DNA of 64,000 nt from NCBI RefSeq assembly GCF_008761635.1, contig NZ_CP044344.1, positions 3,224,001 to 3,288,000 of the forward strand, in the 5' to 3' direction. This DNA is from Nocardioides cynanchi (GTDB lineage Bacteria > Actinomycetota > Actinomycetes > Propionibacteriales > Nocardioidaceae). The translations under genes were made by a program, and so were the position numbers. Shown here in pieces: positions 1 to 7,474 of the stretch (positions are counted from its first letter, which is position 1; each line of letters starts with the position of its first letter). A model generated the notes under the pieces. That model was not told the origin of the DNA. It was given only the letters and a program-made list of their open reading frames with translations, and ran no database searches.

Positions 1-1
1 C

Positions 2-229
2 TACCCGGCCGGCTTCCTGCCGCTGCCGCTGGGCTCGGTCCGCGACCGGCCCCTGGCCGAGATCTACCGCGAGAGCCCGGTGCTGCGCAGCATCCGGGCG
101 GCGGAGTTCGGCGGCCGCTGCGGGCGGTGCGAGTACGCCGACCTGTGCGGCGGCTCACGAGCGAGGGCGTACGCCGACACCGGCGACCCGCTCGCCGAGG
201 ACTCCGCCTGCGTCTACCAGCCCGTCTGA
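2..229 (+). CDS. Radical SAM/SPASM domain protein, C-terminal end (5' truncated by window)
   Basis: Only the last 75 residues are in the window. They hold the Cys-rich end of a SPASM domain: CGRCEYADLCGGSRARAY followed by a conserved-looking GDPLAEDSACVYQPV tail. In SPASM proteins such cysteines bind auxiliary 4Fe-4S clusters. The motif pattern (CxxCxxxxxCGGSRARA, then a GDPLAED stretch with one more Cys) resembles the actinobacterial PqqE/NirJ-like TIGR04053 group. The radical SAM CxxxCxxC motif would lie upstream and cannot be checked, so the substrate is unknown. The reading frame is taken from the protein match because no start is visible. Confidence 0.75.
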   Translation, partial: YPAGFLPLPLGSVRDRPLAEIYRESPVLRSIRAAEFGGRCGRCEYADLCGGSRARAYADTGDPLAEDSACVYQPV

Positions 230-239
230 CCGGCCCCGG

Positions 240-707
240 TCACGACCACTCGTCGGGTCCCGGGACGAGCCCGTCCCACGACCAGCGCCGCAGCGTCAGC
301 CCGTCGGGGACGTCGTCGGGTGAGACCGGGTAGCGAGACATGACGGTGCGGGTCGCCCACGCGAAGTAGTCGTGCAACGCCCGGCCGAGCGCCTGGTCGG
401 CATCGAGCCCGAGGTCGCCGAGCGCCTCGTCCCAGCACCGGATGGCGCGGTTGTCCATGTCGGTGTGCTCCCCGTCGCCCGAGTGCAGGCGGACGACGTC
501 GCTCTCGGCGCCGTAGGTGTCGGTGTAGGTCGGTGGGCCGCCGAGCGCCTCCCCGAGGTAGGCCGCCAGCCGGGGCGTGTGGTCGTCCTTGAACCCGTGG
601 CTGAACGCGTGCGAGACCACCTCGTCGGCCAGCACCCGACGGTGCCACGCCTCGGCCAACCGGAGCATTCCCTCGTGGCCGCCGGCTGCGTCGTACAAGC
701 TCTGCAT
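240..707 (-). CDS. Globin, truncated haemoglobin group II-like
   Basis: 155 residues. The pattern fits a bacterial 2/2 globin: an N-terminal LYDAAGG helix, FSHGFKDDHTPRLAAYLGEALGGPPTYTD resembling the E-helix/EF region, then RLHSGDGEH, whose first His is the likely proximal haem ligand. Such proteins bind O2 or NO in the cytoplasm and are usually linked to NO detoxification or oxygen handling. It is divergently arranged with the DUF1003 gene, with about 47 bases between starts. It is slightly longer at the C-terminus than short truncated globins. Group II assignment is by motif only. Confidence 0.8.
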   Translation of the reverse strand: MQSLYDAAGGHEGMLRLAEAWHRRVLADEVVSHAFSHGFKDDHTPRLAAYLGEALGGPPTYTDTYGAESDVVRLHSGDGEHTDMDNRAIRCWDEALGDLGLDADQALGRALHDYFAWATRTVMSRYPVSPDDVPDGLTLRRWSWDGLVPGPDEWS

Positions 708-754
708 GGCAACAGACTGGCAGGCAGGGGTCGTGGATGCCCCATATTGGGCCC

Positions 755-1159
755 ATGTCCACCACCACCGACTCCACCCCGCGCGTCCACCCGGTGACCG
801 CGCGGATGCTCTCCCAACGCGCCGGGAGCGTCCAGCTCAAGATCGCCGACGCGATCACGTCCTTTGCGGGCTCGATGGTCTTCGTGTACCTCCACGCGGC
901 CGTCTTCGCGCTCTGGATGCTCGCGTTCGAGCACAGCCCGTGGCCGACGCTCACCCTGATCGTGTCGCTGGAGGCGATCTTCCTGTCGACGTTCGTGCTG
1001 ATCGGGCAGAACCGTCAGGCCGCCTTCCAGCAGGCCAAGGCCGACCACGACTTCGTGGAGTCCGAGCTCGAGCTGAAGACCAACACCGAGCTGACCCGGC
1101 AGATCCACACGTTGACCACCGAGCTGCACCGCCGGGTGGTCACGGAGGGCCGGGCCTGA
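755..1159 (+). CDS. DUF1003 family membrane protein
   Basis: 134 residues from the ATG at 755; an in-frame ATG at 737 would add six residues, but the protein match begins with the serine/threonine-rich MSTTTDSTPR segment. Two hydrophobic helices are visible (about residues 34-52 and 60-80), followed by the typical DUF1003 block, an IGQNRQ motif and a charged tail of heptad-like repeats (ESELELKTNTELTRQIHTL) that may form a coiled coil. The function of DUF1003 is not known. Both the tail and N-terminus probably face the cytoplasm. Confidence 0.8.
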   Translation: MSTTTDSTPRVHPVTARMLSQRAGSVQLKIADAITSFAGSMVFVYLHAAVFALWMLAFEHSPWPTLTLIVSLEAIFLSTFVLIGQNRQAAFQQAKADHDFVESELELKTNTELTRQIHTLTTELHRRVVTEGRA

Positions 1160-1178
1160 GCCGGCGTCGTCGGTGGGC

Positions 1179-1775
1179 TCAGCCGCCGACGGGTCGCCAC
1201 ATCAGGGTGACCACCGATTGGTCGAGGACAGCCTCGAACCGGCCGATCGCGGCGTAACCGTGCCGGGCGTAGCGGGCGTCGTTGCGGGGGTTGGTCGACT
1301 CGAGGTACGTCGGGACGCCGGCGTCGTCCCACCGCGTCAGGTCGGCGGCGAGGTGGGCCATGCCGTACCCGTGGCCGGCGCGGTCCGGCCGGGTCGCGAG
1401 CAGGCTCAGGTAGGCGTGCGGTCGGTCGACGGGGCGGGCGCGGCCGAAGCGCTCCCACAGCTCGAGCATCGCCCCGGCCTTGTCCGGCGGCAGGAGCTGC
1501 TCGACCAGGTGTCCGGCCTCGGCCTCCTGCTCCTCCGACAGCTCGCTCTCGCCGGGCGGGATCCACACCGAGACCGTCCCGGCGCCCTCGCCGGCGTACA
1601 CCGTGTCGAAGCGCAGGGCGCCCTCGACGTAGATCCGCCAGAACGGTCGGGTGTCGACCTCGGGTGTCTCCGCGACCCCGAGCGCGACGCTCCACACCGG
1701 GTCGCCGCGGAACGCCTGCGCGATCGTGTCCGTGGCGGCCGCGACCTCGGCGGCCGTGACCGGGTGCGGGTCCAT
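1179..1775 (-). CDS. GNAT family N-acetyltransferase
   Basis: 198 residues. The acetyl-CoA binding region is recognisable around residues 127-150 (LSLLATRPDRAGHGYGMAHL, a divergent R/Q-x-x-G-x-G/A loop), followed by the beta5/alpha4 segment YLESTNPRNDARYARHGYAAIG that closes GNAT folds. The acceptor substrate cannot be told. It is convergent with the DUF1003 gene. The tandem repeat array begins 25 bases upstream of its start, so its promoter must lie in or next to the repeats. Confidence 0.75.
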   Translation of the reverse strand: MDPHPVTAAEVAAATDTIAQAFRGDPVWSVALGVAETPEVDTRPFWRIYVEGALRFDTVYAGEGAGTVSVWIPPGESELSEEQEAEAGHLVEQLLPPDKAGAMLELWERFGRARPVDRPHAYLSLLATRPDRAGHGYGMAHLAADLTRWDDAGVPTYLESTNPRNDARYARHGYAAIGRFEAVLDQSVVTLMWRPVGG

Positions 1776-1800
1776 GCCGAGATGCTAACCGGCTTCCTCG

Positions 1801-2110
1801 GTGGTCCAGCGGAGTCGAGACCGCACCCGTCTCGGTGGGTCGAGCCGAGTCGAGACCGCACCCGTCTCGGTGGGTCGAGCGGAGTCGAGACCGCACCCGT
1901 CTCGGTGGTCGAGCGGAGTCGAGACCGCACCCGTCTCGGTGGTCGAGCGGAGTCGAGACCGCACCCGTCTCGGTGGGTCGAGCGGAGTCGAGACCGCACC
2001 CGTCTCGGTGGTCGAGCGGAGTCGAGACCGCACCCGTCTCGGTGGGTCGAGCGGAGTCGAGACCGCACCCGTCTCGGTGGTCGAGCGGAGTCGAGACCAC
2101 GTCCCTCTCG
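1801..2110. repeat. Tandem array of nine 34/35-bp units with imperfect palindromic cores
   Basis: Nine head-to-tail units begin at 1801, 1835, 1870, 1905, 1939, 1973, 2008, 2042 and 2077. They alternate irregularly between 34 and 35 bp; the extra base is a third G in GTGG(G)TCGAG. Each carries GGTCGAGCGGAGTCGAGACC, which can fold because GGTC pairs with GACC and TCGA with TCGA. The first unit has CCAG for CGAG, the second has CGAGCCGAG, and the last is diverged after GAGACC. The array reads open in several frames on both strands, which explains the repetitive ORFs here; none looks like a real protein. Related single copies lie near 18698, 20056 and 51145. Confidence 0.9.
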
Positions 2111-2316
2111 CCCTCGATGCCGCGGTCTTCGACTCCCGGCTCTTCGCGCGTCGTGGCCCGGTCGACACCGCCCGGTCCGCCTCCCTGGATCTGGCCGCCT
2201 CGACTTGTTCGCGGACTGGGGCAAGGCTGCCAACGCGTCACACCGCCGGGTGTCGGCGCGGTCTCGCCCGGGTCTCTCCGCCTCGAGCCGGCACGGGCAC
2301 CTGGTCACGTCATGCC
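2111..2316. other. Intergenic segment without recognised gene
   Basis: Between the repeat array and the hydrolase gene I see no ORF with a ribosome binding site, no tRNA and no obvious long hairpin. Open frames through it are extensions of the repeat frames. Together with the array it makes a gene-free stretch of about 540 bases, the longest in the window. Confidence 0.6.
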
Positions 2317-3132
2317 TCAGCTGTCGATGGCGGCGGTGCCCGACAAGATCGCAGCGATGGCTTCAGCCAGGCCGTGGGGATTCTGCAGGCCCATCGCGTG
2401 CCCGGTGTCGGGGACGCGGAGGTAGGTCACCCCGAGCTCGCGCAGCCCAGCCTCGAACTCCGGGTCGGGCTCGCTGAGCTCGCCCTCGAGGTACCACAGC
2501 CGGGCTGAGAGGCCAGCAAGCAGCGACCGAGCCGACGGGTCGTGCCCGTCTCGCATGGACACGTCCGAGCGGTAGACCGCCCTCGGCTCGAGAAGCTGCG
2601 TGAGGCCGAGGTGTACGGCAGGGACTCCCGCGGGGTCGCTCTCCGCGCTGCTCCGCTGCGCTGCGACCAGCTCCATGAAACCGCTGGCGACGAACTCCTC
2701 CTCGCTCTGCCCCTCGAACACCTCCTCACCGTGCGGGTCGACCGTTCCCTCGACCATCACCAGTGTCTCCACGACATCCGGTCGCGCAGCCGCTACCCGG
2801 ATCGCTATCTCGCCGCCCATGCTGTGCCCGACCAGGGTGCATCGCTCGATCCCGAGTCCGTCGATGAGCTCCACCACAGTTCTGGCGTGGTCGACCAGCG
2901 TGTAGGAGAAGCCATCGGGTTTGTCGCTGTAGCCGTGCCCGAGCAGGTCGACGAGCAGAGACCGTCGCTCACGCAGGGGTGGCTGCACGGCAGCCGGCAG
3001 CAGCTCTCCCGTCGACGAGCACTGCCAGCCATGGATCCACACCACTGGTGGTCCGCTGCCGGGCAGGTCGAGGAGCCGAAGGAACCACCCGTCCGAGACC
3101 CGAAAGGCCTTCAGCCCACCGTGATCAGGCAT
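2317..3132 (-). CDS. Alpha/beta hydrolase
   Basis: 271 residues. An oxyanion-hole HG motif (VVWIHGWQ, residues 31-38), the nucleophile elbow GHSMGG with Ser104, and a catalytic His in the late DTGHAMG motif define an alpha/beta hydrolase fold. The cap region (about 130-205) is unspecific, so the substrate is unknown: esterase, haloperoxidase-like or C-C hydrolase are all possible. No signal peptide is visible, so it should be cytoplasmic. It stands alone on the minus strand, and the tandem repeat array lies just beyond its 3' end. Confidence 0.8.
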   Translation of the reverse strand: MPDHGGLKAFRVSDGWFLRLLDLPGSGPPVVWIHGWQCSSTGELLPAAVQPPLRERRSLLVDLLGHGYSDKPDGFSYTLVDHARTVVELIDGLGIERCTLVGHSMGGEIAIRVAAARPDVVETLVMVEGTVDPHGEEVFEGQSEEEFVASGFMELVAAQRSSAESDPAGVPAVHLGLTQLLEPRAVYRSDVSMRDGHDPSARSLLAGLSARLWYLEGELSEPDPEFEAGLRELGVTYLRVPDTGHAMGLQNPHGLAEAIAAILSGTAAIDS

Positions 3133-3562
3133 GCGTCTCTCCGATCGCTACCCGAGAGCCCATCCCAGGTCCACGACGCTACCCCCGTGCAACCCCTCCC
3201 GGAACAGACAGCTGTCCTCGTGGTCGGGGTCGTCCGCGGCCGGCTGGGCGTAGCATCGTCGCGGTCGGATCCGAGCGGCCCGGGAGGTCGCCTGCGTCAT
3301 GCCGTTCTGGGGGCGGGGGGCGTCGGCGGGCTGCTCGCCGCGGCGCTGTCTCGCTCTGGGTGCGAGGTCGTCGCGCTGATGCGCGAGTCGAGCCCGTCGG
3401 GTTATCCAGGCGCCGCCCGGACATCTCTACCTCGGTCGTCGACCGCCGGGAGAGGCCGGCCGTCCGCACCGTGGACGACGCACCCGAGGATCTCGGTACC
3501 GATGGGTGACAAGGGGTCGCCCCGCGGCGCTGGTCGCGGCAGACGTGGTTAGCCTTGCGGTG
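3133..3562. other. Gene-poor interval with a decayed coding remnant
   Basis: This 430-base stretch lacks an intact gene. Its middle holds a short remnant of a ketopantoate reductase-like N-terminus (separate entry). The sequence after it, to about 3510, stays open in one frame on the plus strand but I recognise no family and see no start signal. The rest looks like decayed coding sequence. Confidence 0.55.
3295..3390 (+). pseudogene. Remnant of ketopantoate reductase-like (ApbA/PanE) N-terminus
   Basis: The plus strand encodes a Rossmann start, HAVLGAGGVGGLLAAALSR followed by SGCEVVALMRES, typical of 2-dehydropantoate 2-reductase N-termini with the GxGxxG dinucleotide-binding loop. After about 30 residues the similarity stops and the frame runs into unrelated sequence. 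No catalytic Lys/Glu region follows within the gene-free interval. I read this as a truncated relic, not a functional gene. Confidence 0.6.
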
Positions 3563-3766
3563 ATGAACGCACCGGTCCCAGGGAACCGCTACGGCAGCCC
3601 GAACGTCGCCATGAAGATCCTGTGGTCGCTCGTGGCGCTGGCCATGATCGTCCTCGGTGCGATCTGGACCTTCGCAGCCTCGGGCGCCGCCCAGTCGTTC
3701 GGCCCCGTCGTGGCGGGGCTCGGTGTTGCCCTCGGCTACGTCGTACTGATCCAGAAACGGCACTGA
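3563..3766 (+). CDS. Small two-helix membrane protein
   Basis: 67 residues from the ATG at 3563 (MNAPVPGNRYGSPNVAMKIL). Two hydrophobic segments, about residues 18-36 and 45-62, end in a short basic tail (QKRH). An upstream in-frame start would add 19 residues with no support. I do not recognise a family. It lies 41 bases upstream of the FUSC exporter gene, separated by a hairpin, so it may share its transcript. Confidence 0.6.
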   Translation: MNAPVPGNRYGSPNVAMKILWSLVALAMIVLGAIWTFAASGAAQSFGPVVAGLGVALGYVVLIQKRH

Positions 3767-3770
3767 CCGA

Positions 3771-3792
3771 GCGCGACGTACACAGGTCGCGC
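3771..3792 (+). terminator. Short GC hairpin between small membrane gene and FUSC gene
   Basis: GCGCGAC (3771-3777) pairs with GTCGCGC (3786-3792) across an 8-base loop. There is no T-run, so it could be a weak terminator, an attenuator or a stabilising hairpin ahead of the downstream gene. Confidence 0.4.
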
Positions 3793-3807
3793 GTTGGACA
3801 ATGAGGC

Positions 3808-5109
3808 GTGGTCCAGTGGCGCGGCTCGGTCTCCCGGGAGCTGGCGCGCCTGCGTCGAGACGGGCGGGCCTCGCTGCTGTGGTCGTTGCGGATCACCGTC
3901 GCCGCCACGGCCAGCTACCTCGTGGCCTCGCTGGTCTTCCCCAGCAGCCAGCCGCTGCTCGCACCGCTGACTGCGATGCTGGTGGTGCAGGTGACCCCGA
4001 TCTCGCTGCTCGCCAGTGGCCTCGACCGCGTGATCGCGGTGGTGGCGGGGGTGGCGCTGGCGATCGGGTTCGCGGCCGTCGTGGCGCTGGAGTGGTGGAG
4101 TCTCGGCCTCCTCATCCTGATCTCGATCACCGTCGGCCAGTTCCTTCGGCTGCGGTCCAACCTCGTCGAGGTGGCGATCAGCGCGATGCTCGTGCTGGGG
4201 GTGGGAGCGATCGGCGCGGAGGCGGCGGCGTGGCAGCGGATCGCCGAGACCTTGGTGGGGGCGGCGGTGGGCATCATCGCCACGCTCGTCTTTCCGCCCA
4301 AGGTCGCCAGCTCCGATGCCGGCCGGGCGATCGACGGACTGGCCGACTCCGTCAGCGAGCTCCTGCTCCGGGCTGCCGCGGAGCTCGACGCCATGACCGA
4401 GCACGACCCGCATCGCCTCTCCGGCCTGTCCCGTGAATGGCTCGGTGACGCCCGACGCATCACCCACGACATCCCCGTCGTGGGTGCGGCCCTGCTCCGA
4501 GCGGAGGAAGGGCGGCGCCTCAACGTGCGTGCGGTGGGGACGCCGCATGTCGAGCCCGGTCTGCGGCAGGGCCTGGAGGCCCTCGAGCACACGGCGGTGG
4601 CGATCCGCGGTCTGATGCGGTCGGTGTCGGAGGCCTCCGACGGTGACTGGCTGGACCAGGACGTCGCGAGCACCGTGCTGGGCGACCTGGCCGAGACCTT
4701 CCGCAGGCTCGCGGCCGGCGCCGACGCCTTCGGCGAGCTGGTCCGCCACGAGGGCGACGTCCAGATCAGCCTGAGCCGGGGTGACATCGAGCGGCTCCGG
4801 GCCGCCCAGGACGGCATGCTGGCATCGCGAGTCCGCCTCGACGCCCCACTCGAAGAGTCCTGGCCCGCCGACGTGGTCGAGCTCTACGCCGCGACGCGCG
4901 CCACCGTACGACGTCTGCAGCACGAGCTGGGACTCGAGGAGCGGGTACGGCGCCAGCTCCGGCTCCTACCCGAACGGCGACCGCCCACCCGTCCCGGCGG
5001 TGGTCGACGCTCCGCCAGCGCAGCACCCGAGCCGACGAACGCCGACGACGAGACCCAGGTGCTGCCGTCGCTCGCTGAGGAGCCGCCCGAGACGCCACGG
5101 CGCCGCTGA
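3808..5109 (+). CDS. FUSC family membrane protein (aromatic acid exporter-like)
   Basis: 433 residues from a GTG at 3808. The N-terminal half (about residues 22-170) has five or six hydrophobic segments in the FUSC arrangement, beginning SLLWSLRITVAATASYLVASLVF with a PLLAPLTAMLVVQ helix. The rest is a long, mostly helical cytoplasmic domain, ending in a Pro/Arg/Ser-rich disordered tail. FUSC proteins are related to fusaric acid and aromatic carboxylate efflux pumps. No partner membrane fusion protein is nearby, as expected in a Gram-positive. A strong bidirectional terminator follows. Confidence 0.8.
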   Translation: MVQWRGSVSRELARLRRDGRASLLWSLRITVAATASYLVASLVFPSSQPLLAPLTAMLVVQVTPISLLASGLDRVIAVVAGVALAIGFAAVVALEWWSLGLLILISITVGQFLRLRSNLVEVAISAMLVLGVGAIGAEAAAWQRIAETLVGAAVGIIATLVFPPKVASSDAGRAIDGLADSVSELLLRAAAELDAMTEHDPHRLSGLSREWLGDARRITHDIPVVGAALLRAEEGRRLNVRAVGTPHVEPGLRQGLEALEHTAVAIRGLMRSVSEASDGDWLDQDVASTVLGDLAETFRRLAAGADAFGELVRHEGDVQISLSRGDIERLRAAQDGMLASRVRLDAPLEESWPADVVELYAATRATVRRLQHELGLEERVRRQLRLLPERRPPTRPGGGRRSASAAPEPTNADDETQVLPSLAEEPPETPRRR

Positions 5110-5124
5110 TCGGACCACCCGACG

Positions 5125-5166
5125 CACGAGGGGCCCCGACCGCGGTTGCGGTCGGGGCCCCTCGTG
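5125..5166. terminator. Strong bidirectional hairpin terminator
   Basis: An uninterrupted palindrome: CACGAGGGGCCCCGACCG (5125 on) pairs with CGGTCGGGGCCCCTCGTG (to 5166) around a small GGTTG-type loop. It sits between the convergent FUSC gene and the cold-shock gene and can serve both. Confidence 0.9.
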
Positions 5167-5173
5167 AGCGAAA

Positions 5174-5377
5174 TCAGGAGACGCGGACGTTCTCGGCCTG
5201 CGGGCCCTTGGGGCCGGCGGTGACGTCGAACTCGACCTTCTGGTTCTCGTCGAGCGACTTGTAGCCGCCGGACTGGATGGCGGAGTAGTGGACGAACACG
5301 TCCTCACCGCCGCCGTCCTGCGCGATGAAACCGAAGCCCTTTTCGGCGTTGAACCACTTGACCGTGCCTGAAGCCAT
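5174..5377 (-). CDS. cspA: Cold-shock protein CspA family
   Basis: 67 residues, normal family length. RNP1 (KGFGFIAQ, residues 13-20) and RNP2 (VFVHYSAI, residues 27-34) are both intact, and the [11 protein letters not shown] start is typical. It binds single-stranded RNA or DNA and acts as an RNA chaperone during cold shock or growth. The ATG at 5377 fits the family N-terminus [11 protein letters not shown] long leader lies upstream, as is common for these mRNAs. Confidence 0.95.
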   Translation of the reverse strand: MASGTVKWFNAEKGFGFIAQDGGGEDVFVHYSAIQSGGYKSLDENQKVEFDVTAGPKGPQAENVRVS

Positions 5378-5471
5378 GATCTTGTCCCTTGTTCGTGCCG
5401 AGGGCGGTGTGCCCCCTGGCGGCTGAAGACACCCATCTGTGCTGATGTCCAGCGAACCGAAAACCAGGGTA
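5378..5471 (-). promoter_or_regulatory. Probable leader and promoter of the cold-shock gene
   Basis: On the minus strand a TACCCT hexamer (5471-5466) fits a TANNNT -10 box, which would put the transcription start near 5459 and give an untranslated leader of roughly 80 bases. No convincing -35 is seen. Long leaders that control stability and translation are usual for cspA-type genes, so this is inference from position and weak sequence. Confidence 0.35.
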
Positions 5472-5609
5472 GGAGTTACAGGCCGCAACATCGGTGCGCG
5501 GCCAGGACGGCTTACAGAGCCATCCCTTCAACTCCACCCACGATAGGGCATGGGGCGCGAACTCATGGTGTCGGCGAGCTCGCCCCCTCGGTCGGCTTCG
5601 TGCGAACGG

Positions 5610-5984
5610 CTACTCGCCGGGTGCGTCCGGACCCGTGGAGATCTGGCGCATGGTCGAGATCACGGTGACCTCGGGCCAGTGGTCGGCGTGGAGCTGGGCG
5701 AAGGTCTCTTGGTCGGCGACGGCGTCCTCGACGGTGGGGTACTCCATGATCGCCCAGCCGCCGACGACCTCCTTGGCCTCGGCGTACGGGCCGTCGACGC
5801 GGGTGACGCTGCCGTCGCGGACCACGAAGTTCACGGCGTCCTCGGTCCCGTAGAGACCGCCGCCGTCGAGGAACGTGCCCTTGGCGGCGCGCTCACCGAT
5901 GTAGGCGTCCATCGCGTCGAACAGTGCCTGCGGCGGCGTTCCGACGCCCTCTTCCATCCTGACGAATCCCATGAAACGCGGCAT
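5610..5984 (-). CDS. YciI/DGPF domain protein
   Basis: 124 residues from the ATG at 5984 (MPRFMGFVRMEEGV), chosen because AGGAG lies nine bases upstream; a GTG at 5993 would overlap that site. The DGPF signature appears as VDGPYAEAKEVVGGWAIMEY. This family has a ferredoxin-like fold and often accompanies ECF sigma factors, though none is nearby. The biochemical role is unknown. Confidence 0.8.
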   Translation of the reverse strand: MPRFMGFVRMEEGVGTPPQALFDAMDAYIGERAAKGTFLDGGGLYGTEDAVNFVVRDGSVTRVDGPYAEAKEVVGGWAIMEYPTVEDAVADQETFAQLHADHWPEVTVISTMRQISTGPDAPGE

Positions 5985-6108
5985 CTCGATCACTCCTGGT
6001 GGTTGTCCGGTTGGTGCTTCTCGCTCGTACGTCGAACGGCGGGCGCGTCTTTCGACACGACCGGGCAGATTCTTCTACGACGCCCTGCCACGCAGGCTGC
6101 CAGCCCTC

Positions 6109-6864
6109 TCATCGCTGCCTGGGTCGGGCCGCGTCGCCGGGGAAACCGAAGTCGGTGCGTACGCCGGGGCTGAAGGCCACGTGATCGGGCGGGCGTCGGG
6201 CGAGGTCGGGCAACCCGACCGAGGCCAGCAGGCCGTCGTCGAGCGCCAGCACCTCCGCGTCGTGCACCGGCCAGGCCTCGTGCCGGTTGGGGACGTAGAG
6301 GGTCCGGCCCCACCAGCGCACGTGCAGTCCCCACCGGGCACTGACGAAGGTGTCGAGCTCCGAGGGTGGACGACCGGCACCGGCGCGGATGACGACGTGG
6401 CTCCGCGGGCGTGTCCCGGGACGGCGCAGGCGCGCGTCGTAGGTGTGCACGTCGTCGTTCGACCGGTAGCGCATGCGGGCCCAGCGGTAGGGCAGACCGA
6501 ACGCCGCGCGGGCACCGGCCACCACCGCCGCCCGGTCGGCGTCGAGGCTGAGGAAGACGATGCCGCGCCGCCCGGTGTCATCGACCGAGTACAGCCGCAC
6601 GTTCGTCTCGAGGAACGTGCCCAGCCAGGGGACGCCTCCGCCGCGGCCGATCCCGGCGCCGACCATCCGGAACGGGATCAGGCCGACATAGGTGACACCG
6701 TCCAGGGTGTCCGGCCGGACACCGGGTGGCATCCGATGCGCCACCTCGCGCGGGTCCACCGCCCAGTGCAGGAACGTCAGGTCGCGCCAGCTCTGGTTCA
6801 TCATCACCCGGCCGCTCAGGGCGGGCGCGTCCGCGGAGACGGGCTCGACGCCGGGGCTGCTCAC
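6109..6864 (-). CDS. DUF2071 (YqjF-like) protein
   Basis: 251 residues. Family landmarks are NQSWRDLTFLHWAVDPREVAHRMPPGVRPD near the N-terminus, the TYVGLIPFRMVG strand, ETNVRLYSVDDTGRRGIVFLSLDADR in the middle and a late RHEAWPVHDAEV segment. The fold is related to acetoacetate decarboxylase-like proteins, but no activity is established. The start at 6864 is the first ATG; the conserved region begins about 20 residues later. It is divergent from the glycosylase-like gene at 6914. Confidence 0.8.
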   Translation of the reverse strand: MSSPGVEPVSADAPALSGRVMMNQSWRDLTFLHWAVDPREVAHRMPPGVRPDTLDGVTYVGLIPFRMVGAGIGRGGGVPWLGTFLETNVRLYSVDDTGRRGIVFLSLDADRAAVVAGARAAFGLPYRWARMRYRSNDDVHTYDARLRRPGTRPRSHVVIRAGAGRPPSELDTFVSARWGLHVRWWGRTLYVPNRHEAWPVHDAEVLALDDGLLASVGLPDLARRPPDHVAFSPGVRTDFGFPGDAARPRQR

Positions 6865-6913
6865 CCGTCCACCCTAGGCAGAGCCCGGTGCCGGCTCGCT
6901 CCGGAAGCGCGCC

Positions 6914-7474
6914 GTGCTTGGGCGGGTTGAGAGGGTGGCCGGTGTGGAGGTGCTCCCCGACATCGTGGCGCCGGACCCGGCCGTCGTCTTCTGCGGCCTG
7001 GCCGGGGCCGAGAGCACCCGGCTGCGAGACCACTACTACGAGACGCCCGGCAACAGCTTCTGGGAGTCGCTGCACCTCAGCGGCCTGTCGCCGCGACGCC
7101 TGCGGCCGGAGGAGGACGCGACCCTCGCCGACCTCGGTCTGGGACTGACCGACCTGGTCGGTCACTGGGACCCGCGCTGGGTCGAGGTCGACGGGCTGGT
7201 CTCCAAGCTGGAGCGTTGGCGCCCGGACTGGCTGGCGTTCACCAGCAAGACCGTCGCCCACGAGGCGGCCCGCGCGCTCGGCGTACGACGTCCCGGGCTC
7301 GGCCCGGCGGACTGGCACCTCGGACCGGCCCAGGTCTTCGTGCTGCCTGGGGTGAGCGGTGCCAACCGGCGCCGGGACTACGACGGCCGTCCGGACCGGC
7401 TCTCCTGGTGGCGCGACCTGGCGGCGCTGGCCCGACCGGGTCAGGACACGACGGCGTCGCCGCTGATCAGGTAG
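6914..7474 (+). CDS. Mug/TDG-like mismatch-specific uracil-DNA glycosylase, atypical active site
   Basis: 186 residues from a GTG at 6914; in-frame GTGs at 6935 and 6944 are alternatives. The fold is clear from YETPGNSFWESLHLSGLSPRRLRPEED and LGLGLTDLV, as in Mug/TDG proteins. The family active-site motif GINPG is here GLAGA (VVFCGLAGAEST, about residues 26-37), so the catalytic Asn is absent, and the second motif reads LPGVSGANRR. The protein may be altered or inactive as a uracil glycosylase. Its 3' end overlaps the convergent kinase gene by 34 bases. Confidence 0.7.
   Translation: MLGRVERVAGVEVLPDIVAPDPAVVFCGLAGAESTRLRDHYYETPGNSFWESLHLSGLSPRRLRPEEDATLADLGLGLTDLVGHWDPRWVEVDGLVSKLERWRPDWLAFTSKTVAHEAARALGVRRPGLGPADWHLGPAQVFVLPGVSGANRRRDYDGRPDRLSWWRDLAALARPGQDTTASPLIR

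Noticed and set aside
1801..2110. CRISPR array
   Set aside because: Units are contiguous and nearly identical with no unique spacers, and no cas genes are present.
1801..2508. Several long repetitive ORFs on both strands through the tandem array
   Set aside because: They arise because the 34/35-bp unit lacks stops in several frames; there is no start signal, no codon bias and no protein family.
5994..6108. Possible small gene between the YciI-like and DUF2071 genes
   Set aside because: I found no start with a ribosome binding site and no family match.
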